A stretch of 43,947 nucleotides of DNA. It comes from Bifidobacterium sp. (GTDB lineage: Bacteria; Actinomycetota; Actinomycetes; Actinomycetales; Bifidobacteriaceae). The DNA lies in the NCBI RefSeq assembly GCF_022640935.1, contig NZ_JALCCV010000016.1, positions 1 through 43,947 of the forward strand, read 5' to 3'. Numbering within the stretch: the stretch's first letter is position 1; every line of letters starts with the position of its first letter. The notes beneath the pieces were generated by a model. It was not told the origin of the DNA, made no database searches, and worked only from the letters and a program-made list of their open reading frames with translations. The position numbers were made by a program, and so were the translations under genes. Below, piece by piece: positions 38,342 through 43,947 of this stretch.

Positions 38342-38545
38342 CCGCCGCCTCCTGCTGCATGTCGTGCCCTCTACAGCCTATGACGGCGTGCGACATGAAG
38401 GCGGCGGACGCCGCTGAAATTCGCGTATGGATGATTGATTGCGCAATTGGCGCATAATCACTGAACCTCAGCGCATGTTGGGCTGCCGACAGCAAGGCCA
38501 TGGCGTAGTGCGTTGGGATTTCATAACTGTACTCTCGAAACGGAC

Positions 38546-38755
38546 CGCATCGGCGTTATTTGTAGCAGGTCTGCGTCCCTGCAGGCATCTATCCGCCTTA
38601 TTTGTAGCACTGATCTTATGCCAACACGAATATTGCTTGCTGAAAATGGCGGGTTTATAGCATCCAATACTCGAGGCGTCATGAATCAGCGCTACAAATA
38701 AGGCGGATAGATGTCTGCAGCTATGGAAATCTGCCTCAAATAAGCCAGATATGCG
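38546..38755. repeat. Long hairpin repeat (MITE-like), 210 bp
   Basis: The inner arms are 36 bp long (38579-38614 and 38685-38720) and inverted with only two mismatches: CTGCAGGCATCTATCCGCCT and onward. The match continues outward, imperfectly, to CGCAT (38546-38550) and ATGCG (38751-38755). Each arm contains two related units around TTATTTGTAG (left) or its complement (right; the outer copy is TCAAATAAG). The centre (38615-38684) has no ORF and no transposase, so this would be a non-autonomous element or a structured repeat. Confidence 0.75.
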
Positions 38756-38794
38756 AAACACAAGGTATATACGGCAAAGCTCGAAGAAGCCCGC

Positions 38795-39399
38795 TTACTC
38801 GCTCACATTCAGCGGGTGATCGCGGAAGCAATACCGCTCGTCCCGCTCGCCGATCCTTCGTGGGACTCTGCAGGGCACGCCAATCGTCACGACATTAGCC
38901 GGGATGTCGCGGCCCACGATCGCTCCCGCCCCGATCACCGAGTCGTCGCCAATAGTTACGCCGGGCAGGATCGACGCGTTGGAGCCGACTCACACGTTAC
39001 GGCCGATGCACACGGGGATCGCATAGGCGTAATGGTGCTCACGCAGAACCGGCAGAATCGGGTGCCGGCAGTGGCGATCACAACACTCGGCCCGAACGTG
39101 CATCAATCAACGACCGCGGCCTCGGCGGCGTCGACGGTCAAATTGACATTGCAATACACGCACTGGCCCATATACACATCCCAGAAGCCCCAATTGGCAT
39201 GCGCAGGCGTCTCAATATGGCAGCTTTCGCCGACTTCCGCGAACATAGCTTTCGGCATCGCATCCTTGGCTGCCACATCGATGGGACGCAGCTGGTTGAA
39301 CTCGTGCAGCTGCTCCTGGTACTGCAATCGGTCGCCCACAATCACGGGATCGTCGTAATGGTGCGGCAACCCCCGCGCCCGCATGCTTACATTGTTCAT
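38795..39399 (-). pseudogene. Maltose/galactoside O-acetyltransferase pseudogene
   Basis: Originally a left-handed beta-helix (hexapeptide) acetyl-CoA:sugar O-acetyltransferase of about 200 residues. The N-terminal part reads MNNVSMRARGLPHHYDDPVI, then LHEFNQLRPID and CHIETPAHANWGFWDVYMG. Three lesions follow. An in-frame TGA at 39105-39103 interrupts just before FGPSVVIATAG. A one-base deletion lies near the GHP motif. A TGA replaces the conserved Trp in NVWVGSN. Beyond these the frame GVTIGDDSVIGAGAIVGRDI continues to its natural stop at 38795. The conserved downstream remainder suggests recent inactivation. Confidence 0.85.
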
Positions 39400-39514
39400 T
39401 GTTCGGTGCCCCACTCGCCCGCCACATAGCCTCATCGCAGAATCATATCGTTCATGCCCAATGTCATGTACACGCGATCGCAGACAGACTCCTGACTATA
39501 ATCTTCTATAACTT

Positions 39515-39549
39515 AATCGGTTCAGAAATTGTGGATTCTGCGATATAGT
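39515..39549 (+). promoter_or_regulatory. Promoter with possible LacI-type operator
   Basis: TTCAGA (39521-39526), 17-bp spacer, TATAGT (39544-39549) drive the gene at 39585. AATCGGTT (39515-39522) overlaps the -35 and fits the AANCGNTT core of LacI-family operators. The LacI gene at 42353-43381 is the natural candidate. The flanks are only partly palindromic. Confidence 0.4.
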
Positions 39550-39584
39550 AGGGATCACGACAAGCTCAACGAGGAAGGTCCGGC

Positions 39585-40406
39585 ATGACACAGGCGCACC
39601 ACGCAGCAGCTGCGCTCGACCCGGCGCCGCCTCGGAATTCCCCACCGGCAGCAGATGGGAAGCAGCCATCCGACTCGTTATCAGCCGTCAACGCCTTGGC
39701 CGAATATCATGATTCCCACTCGCCCCGGCGGTCGCGTCTCGCTATTCTGCGCGCCCTGCCATGGCGAGGCAAGTGGCCGTATTTCCGCGACCAGCTCCTC
39801 CTGAAAACAGTGGCAGGCCTGACGGCCATCGGCATTGTGGTTTTTCTGGCAGTCCATATATTTGCCCCGACCGTCAGGCCGAGGCTCTATATCGCCGTGA
39901 TCGACGGAGCCTTGTCTTCGCAAGGTGCAGCAGCGCTGCAATCGCAGACGGCACAGGCATTTGACCTGCCCGAAGGACGCGACGGCGGCGTCGTGATCGA
40001 CGCGTCCTTCAATTTCGACGAAGGGGATCTGGGCAAGTTGCAGACCTTGCTCAGCAGCGGCGAAGTCGATGCGATCATCGCGCCGCCAAAGGATTTCACA
40101 GCGCTTGCCGGATACGGCTATTTCACTGCATTGAATACGTCGCTCACTGCATCGCAACGCGCCGAATCCAGCAGCGACTGGGTGCGTTTGCGCGGCTATG
40201 ACGACGCTGATTCGCCGGATGCCTTTTACGACGGCTCAGGCAAAGGGCCAGTCCGGGCGTATGGCGTTCGACTCGCGCATGCAAAGGGCTGGGGCGCCTT
40301 GCGCCCTGCACAGCCTGATGCGATGATCGGTCTCGCGCAAAGCTCGAAGCATCTTGACACGGCTCAGGCGTTCTTCGACTACCTTTACCGAGGACTGCAC
40401 CCGTGA
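39585..40406 (+). CDS. Single-pass membrane protein of unknown function
   Basis: The protein has 273 residues. About 78 hydrophilic cytoplasmic residues rich in Pro and Ala precede one TM (TVAGLTAIGIVVFLAVHIF), followed by an extracytoplasmic domain of about 175 residues. That domain starts RPRLYIAVIDGALSSQGAAA and has LQTLLSSGEVDAIIAPPKDF, which recalls the lobe of periplasmic-binding-fold proteins. I do not recognise a named family. The start at 39585 has GAGGAAGG 6 nt upstream. The DUF624 gene follows after 76 bp. Position in the mannan locus suggests a role in sensing or uptake of oligosaccharides, which is inference only. Confidence 0.75.
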   Translation: MTQAHHAAAALDPAPPRNSPPAADGKQPSDSLSAVNALAEYHDSHSPRRSRLAILRALPWRGKWPYFRDQLLLKTVAGLTAIGIVVFLAVHIFAPTVRPRLYIAVIDGALSSQGAAALQSQTAQAFDLPEGRDGGVVIDASFNFDEGDLGKLQTLLSSGEVDAIIAPPKDFTALAGYGYFTALNTSLTASQRAESSSDWVRLRGYDDADSPDAFYDGSGKGPVRAYGVRLAHAKGWGALRPAQPDAMIGLAQSSKHLDTAQAFFDYLYRGLHP

Positions 40407-40482
40407 GAACGATACCGCTGGGGCCGGCACTGGCGCAGCCAGAATCTCCGCATCCGCACAACCACAACCATCAGGAGGCATC

Positions 40483-41130
40483 ATGCGGTCTTTGAGACCC
40501 GGCAGCGTGTTCGACGATTTCATGTCGCGCATCGGCGATCTGGCGATGCTCAACGTCGCCTGGGCAGTGTGCTGCCTGCCCTTTGTCACCATCGGCGCCT
40601 CGACCGGCGCCATGTACGAAGTGATCCGTTCGCTTCATGAAGGCGATGATGCGCACGTCCTGCGGCAATTCTTCCGCGCATTCAAACGGCGTTTCGGCAC
40701 CTCGCTGGCACTGACGCTTATTATGCTCGCCGTCGTAGCGCTTGCCGCCTTCGATCTGTGGTACACGACCAAGCTGATGCCTGGCGCGGACATGGCCTCG
40801 CTGTCATGGGGCGTTATCGTGACATTGAGCCTCATGCTCTCGGCTGGCGCCGGATTTATTTTCCCAGTCATGTCGCGCAGCAAACTGACGATATGGGCAC
40901 AGATCAGGCAATCGTTCGCCGTGGCCCTCCACCACCCGTTCACTGCGGTGTCAATTCTCGCGCTCGACATACTCCCGTTTGCCATAGCGACCTTCGCGCC
41001 CGGCGGCCTGCCCTTCGTCGTATTCTTCTGGGGGCTGCTGTTCACCGCCGCCAGCGCATATCTCGTCATCGGCATGATGCTCAGGAACGGCATCATCCAG
41101 CCCAAACCCCTTCCGCGATTCAACCGATAG
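40483..41130 (+). CDS. DUF624 (YesL-like) membrane protein
   Basis: The protein has 215 residues with five or six TMs. The N-terminal pattern FDDFMSRIGDLAMLNVAWAV is followed by LPFVTIGASTGAMYEVIRSL, the diagnostic DUF624 block. Family members are found in sugar-uptake and plant-polysaccharide gene clusters (for example Bacillus yesL) but their function is unknown. The start at 40483 has AGGAGG 4 nt upstream. The open frame extends upstream to 40354 within the preceding gene without a site. It ends 10 bp from the convergent GH26 gene. Confidence 0.9.
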   Translation: MRSLRPGSVFDDFMSRIGDLAMLNVAWAVCCLPFVTIGASTGAMYEVIRSLHEGDDAHVLRQFFRAFKRRFGTSLALTLIMLAVVALAAFDLWYTTKLMPGADMASLSWGVIVTLSLMLSAGAGFIFPVMSRSKLTIWAQIRQSFAVALHHPFTAVSILALDILPFAIATFAPGGLPFVVFFWGLLFTAASAYLVIGMMLRNGIIQPKPLPRFNR

Positions 41131-41140
41131 CGCTTTACCT

Positions 41141-42337
41141 TCAATCCCAGGCATTCAGCTCTGCACGATCCAGGAATCTGATATACCCTTCCCGGGCGAA
41201 ACGGCGGAAATCAGGGCCAGTGCGCTCATGCGACAATGGCGTGCCGTAGATGTTCACCTCATCATGCCAGGAGTTCGTCCACGCAAGATACCACAACACC
41301 CGTCGCGTGAGCGCGCTGGAAGCCGCCGCTCTGTCGAGGAACTGCGTCCAAGGCCTGTCCGGCACTCCTGCGAGCGCATTGGGAGTGCCCACCTCAGTCA
41401 TCGCCGGAAGTTTGCCATGCGCCTGCGCCACGCGGGCGAGTTCTTCCAACGAGAGCTCGAATCCGGCGAGTATCCGCCCGGGATCGCCCGGGTTGTCTTG
41501 GCGTCCGATGTCGATGTAGTCGTCGAGCCCGAAGATATCGACGAACCCGTCTCCGGGATATCCCCGCAGATAGTCCTCGGTGAACGTCGCGCGGTCCAGA
41601 CGGATGCGGCTACGATCGGGCGATATGGCATACAGCAGATTGTGCACGCCGCGTTGGTCGCGCAGATAGGTGACGACATATCGCCATAATGCGGCGAAGT
41701 CCTCTTCCGCAGCGTCTGCCTCCGGGCCGAACTGCCCGCTTTGCCCGTGGCGCCGAAGCCGCTCCACGTCCTGCTCGCTTTCGCCCCTTCCGCCGACGCA
41801 CCACCAGAACCAGTCGCCGTTATGCTCGTGGAACGGGCGGAACACGATTGGAATGAGCGCCCCTTCGTCATCCGTCAGCGATAACGCGAACTGCGCGAAG
41901 GCATCCAGCCACTGCCGGTAACGTTTGTGGCTCGATCCGCCTGGCAGTACAGCGGCCACTGATCCATGAGCCAGATTCTGCCCGTACCCGCCGCCGGTGA
42001 TCGGATTGACCGAATGCCAACTGACCGTGATGATGCCGCCGCGACGATAGTCCTGCCGAACCGCGTTTCGAACACGCTCAAAGTATTCGGTGTCATAATC
42101 ACCAGCGCCGAAACGCTCAAGGCCTCCCAACTCGAAGCCGGATACAGCCGGATACGTCCCCGTGGCCTCCAGCACATCGGATGCCGCGCCGCCGCTATTG
42201 CGTGCGACCAGCTCATCTGATTGGTGGCCGAATAGCGCATGCTGCCCGCTTGTCCGGTTCAGCCGCGCAAGCAACTCGAACCCAGCCGGGCACAGACGGT
42301 CGTCGACCGGAGCAACGACGCTGTCGGTGATGGGCAT
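41141..42337 (-). CDS. GH26 endo-beta-1,4-mannanase (no signal peptide)
   Basis: Cleaves beta-1,4-mannan or manno-oligosaccharides. The 398 residues begin directly with the catalytic domain and no secretion signal is seen. GH26 hallmarks occur in order: GHQSDELVARNSGG, GIITVSWHSVNPITGG, VFRPFHEHNGDWFWWC with the acid/base Glu, GYPGDGFVDIFGLDDY, and MTEVGTPNA with the nucleophile Glu. The Trp-rich active site matches true mannanases better than the two GH26-type proteins at 20340-22875. AAAGGAC lies 7 nt before ATG 42337. It starts 15 bp after the lacI stop, so the two are cotranscribed. Cytoplasmic location implies that it acts on imported oligosaccharides. Confidence 0.93.
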   Translation of the reverse strand: MPITDSVVAPVDDRLCPAGFELLARLNRTSGQHALFGHQSDELVARNSGGAASDVLEATGTYPAVSGFELGGLERFGAGDYDTEYFERVRNAVRQDYRRGGIITVSWHSVNPITGGGYGQNLAHGSVAAVLPGGSSHKRYRQWLDAFAQFALSLTDDEGALIPIVFRPFHEHNGDWFWWCVGGRGESEQDVERLRRHGQSGQFGPEADAAEEDFAALWRYVVTYLRDQRGVHNLLYAISPDRSRIRLDRATFTEDYLRGYPGDGFVDIFGLDDYIDIGRQDNPGDPGRILAGFELSLEELARVAQAHGKLPAMTEVGTPNALAGVPDRPWTQFLDRAAASSALTRRVLWYLAWTNSWHDEVNIYGTPLSHERTGPDFRRFAREGYIRFLDRAELNAWD

Positions 42338-42352
42338 ATCTTTTGTCCTTTC

Positions 42353-43381
42353 TTACCCTGCGAGCGGTCCACTGGAGTCACGGAATACCAGCTCGTTGTC
42401 GGCCTCCTGGATGGAGCCGACGTGTTTGCCTGCGATGAGGTCGAGCAGCATGCGGGCGGCATGCTGGCCTTGGGATACGACGTTGCGTCTGCGGGCGGTG
42501 ATGCTGGGCACACTGACCTCGCACATGAAGGAATCGTCCCATGAGACGATCGAGAGCTGGTCATGCACCGCGACGCCCATATTCTTGGCCGCGGTCAGGG
42601 CAGCCAACGCCATGACGTCGTTGTCGTAGACGATTGCGGTGGGCGGGTGCGGCAGCGACAGCAGGCGCTCAGTGCAGCGGCGCCCCTGTTCGGGCGAATA
42701 GTCGGCATGGAAGCAGCTATAGGTCATCCCTAGGGCCGCGGCCTCCTCCATGAACGCGTTGTCGCGGATGAAGGTGTGCCCCAGCCGTTCCGGCCCGGCC
42801 ACGCGCGCAATGCGGGCGTGGCCCAGCTCATTGAGATAATCGACGATGAGATGCGCCGCGGCCTGCTCGTCGTCATACAATGCCGGCAGCCCGCCAGCCA
42901 TCGAAGGATTGCACAGCGCCACCACGGGCATGCGCGCATCCTGTTTGAGCAGCGTGATGCGAGGGTCGTCCAGTTCGACGTTCATGACCAGCATCGCGTC
43001 CACCGCTCCGGAGGCAATCCATTCCCTGATGACATCCAGTTCGTACTGCTGATTGCGCGAGGAACGAATAAGCAGCGAATAGCCTTCCTTCTCCAGCTCA
43101 GAGGTCAGCCCGGCGATCAGCTCGGTGGTGAAGGACTCCACCGACAGCACGCTGGTATCGTAGGTGAGCACGAGGCCGACGCTGTTGGTCGCGTCATTCG
43201 ACAGGGCTTTGGCCGCGCTGTTCGGCCGCCAGCCCATTTGCGCGGCGACATTGAGCACGCGGTCCCGTGTAGCCTTCGACACCCCGGCCTTGCCGTTCAA
43301 GGCATAGGAGACGGCGCTGTTTGACACGCCCGATGCCTTGGCCACGTCGGAGATCGTGACCCTCATCTTCTCTGCGACCAT
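42353..43381 (-). CDS. LacI-family transcriptional regulator
   Basis: The protein has 342 residues. The N-terminal helix-turn-helix and hinge helix are clear: MRVTISDVAKASGVSNSAVS, then YALNGKAGVSKATRDRV and RPNSAAKALS. The sugar-binding domain follows (VGLVLTYDTSVL and onward), ending SITARRRNVVSQGQHAARML. GAGG lies 8 nt before ATG 43381; ATG 43366 is an alternative. It sits between the beta-mannosidase and GH26 mannanase genes on the same strand, so it probably controls the mannan locus in response to a mannoside. A candidate operator lies at 39515. The 183 bp upstream, to the beta-mannosidase stop, show no gene. Confidence 0.93.
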   Translation of the reverse strand: MVAEKMRVTISDVAKASGVSNSAVSYALNGKAGVSKATRDRVLNVAAQMGWRPNSAAKALSNDATNSVGLVLTYDTSVLSVESFTTELIAGLTSELEKEGYSLLIRSSRNQQYELDVIREWIASGAVDAMLVMNVELDDPRITLLKQDARMPVVALCNPSMAGGLPALYDDEQAAAHLIVDYLNELGHARIARVAGPERLGHTFIRDNAFMEEAAALGMTYSCFHADYSPEQGRRCTERLLSLPHPPTAIVYDNDVMALAALTAAKNMGVAVHDQLSIVSWDDSFMCEVSVPSITARRRNVVSQGQHAARMLLDLIAGKHVGSIQEADNELVFRDSSGPLAG

Positions 43382-43564
43382 ATGCTCCACCTCGCTGTCA
43401 GGGCGTCTCCTGCAATTCTCGGCACCAGACGCGCGCACGGACGGTTCGCGCCATACGTCGCCCGCGCTGTGCCGGTGCCCTTCCTATCATAGGCCGCAGA
43501 AAGGCTTGAAAAAGAACGGCCGGAAATATCGCAACATGGTATCGCCACGCTCGGTGCCGCCTGC

Positions 43565-43947
43565 TCAGTGCCGCGTCCGCAGGTCATTGGCAGTGCGCAG
43601 CACCATGGAGTCCGTGAACCGCGCCGGCTCCGCATCCGATTCCGATGCCACATGCCATGTCACCGATTCGCCGGGCAGCAGGGTTGCCATACCGCCGTCG
43701 ATCGTGGCGTTCGGATCGACCTTGTCTACCATGCAGAACACGTCACGCGCATATGCTTTGGCGGTGATCTCGATATCGTAGCCGTCCGGGGTCCTGGCGA
43801 CGCTGGCATCAAGCGGGTCACCGTCCAGCCGCTGCTCCACGACTTCGGCGCCGTTGTAGATCGCACGGGGGAACGCGCTGTCATGCGGCGTGGCGACGAT
43901 GATTTCGTCGGTTGGGCATTGCAGCGCCGCGACATCCTCCGGCAATG
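43565..43947 (-). CDS. GH2-type beta-mannosidase, C-terminal end (5' part beyond right edge)
   Basis: The 127 codons visible belong to the C-terminal beta-sandwich of a large GH2 enzyme that removes mannose from manno-oligosaccharide ends. Visible segments are ALQCPTDEIIVATPHDSAF, DGYDIEITAKAYARDVFCM and LLPGESVTWHVASES, a typical C-terminal Ig-like strand pattern of bacterial beta-mannosidases. The catalytic residues lie outside the window, so the specificity is inferred from this domain and from the adjacent lacI and GH26 mannanase genes. The frame is open to the last base, and the Met at 43945 is internal. Confidence 0.7.
   Translation of the reverse strand, partial: LPEDVAALQCPTDEIIVATPHDSAFPRAIYNGAEVVEQRLDGDPLDASVARTPDGYDIEITAKAYARDVFCMVDKVDPNATIDGGMATLLPGESVTWHVASESDAEPARFTDSMVLRTANDLRTRH

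Noticed and set aside
38439..38761. Open frames on both strands through the hairpin repeat (73 and 97 codons)
   Set aside because: Both encode the same short peptide pattern only because the DNA is an inverted repeat. They have no ribosome-binding site and no family resemblance.

Overview
The window is high-GC, gene-dense DNA from an actinobacterium. The gene families point to Bifidobacteriaceae: an actinobacterial GuaB1, a Mn-type NRAMP with a DtxR-type repressor, GH3/GH26/GH2 glycosidases with LacI and TetR regulators, a DUF624 (YesL) protein and a paired ABC exporter. Several genes lack a Shine-Dalgarno sequence and have a -10-like hexamer exactly 7 nt before the ATG, which suggests leaderless mRNAs. 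The genus is an inference from gene content; nothing in the window proves it.

Layout. 1-4624: minus-strand envelope-polysaccharide genes (dTDP-glucose 4,6-dehydratase, cut by the edge; UDP-glucose 6-dehydrogenase; a large DUF6020-type membrane protein). 4896-9288: tRNA-Ser(GGA), an L,D-transpeptidase, two GNAT acetyltransferases, a frameshifted MFS remnant, a PfpI/DJ-1 protein and a DtxR/MntR-type repressor. 9557-16613: DUF1697 protein, MntH-like NRAMP transporter, an overlapping pair made of an FtsX-like permease and an ABC subunit that has lost its catalytic motifs, and GuaB1. 16707-17463: tRNA-Ala(CGC) flanked by an orphan RHH antitoxin-like gene and a decayed Phd/YefM antitoxin.

17947-24535 is the most unusual part. 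It holds a cellulose-synthase-like GT2 protein with the BcsA hallmarks but a STAS domain instead of PilZ, two extracytoplasmic GH26-type hydrolases (one a lipoprotein, one membrane-anchored with an EF-hand-like loop) and a DUF4173 membrane protein behind a repeat-rich promoter. I read this as a possible exopolysaccharide synthesis and processing locus with non-c-di-GMP control.

24705-38341: aldo/keto reductase, a TetR-MFS pair with an operator palindrome, a fused YdcZ-type transporter, a DinD-like gene with a perfect 30-bp palindrome in front of it, a GH3 beta-glucosidase behind a strong promoter/operator and a transporter remnant, a second TetR, a 3-hydroxyisobutyrate-dehydrogenase-like enzyme, and a heterodimeric ABC exporter. 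38546-39399: a 210-bp hairpin repeat with no ORF, and a sugar O-acetyltransferase pseudogene with three lesions.

39585-43947 is a mannan-oligosaccharide locus: a one-TM protein of unknown function and a DUF624 protein on the plus strand, facing a GH26 beta-mannanase without signal peptide, a LacI regulator and the end of a GH2 beta-mannosidase on the minus strand. Long beta-mannan would have to be cut and imported by genes outside the window.
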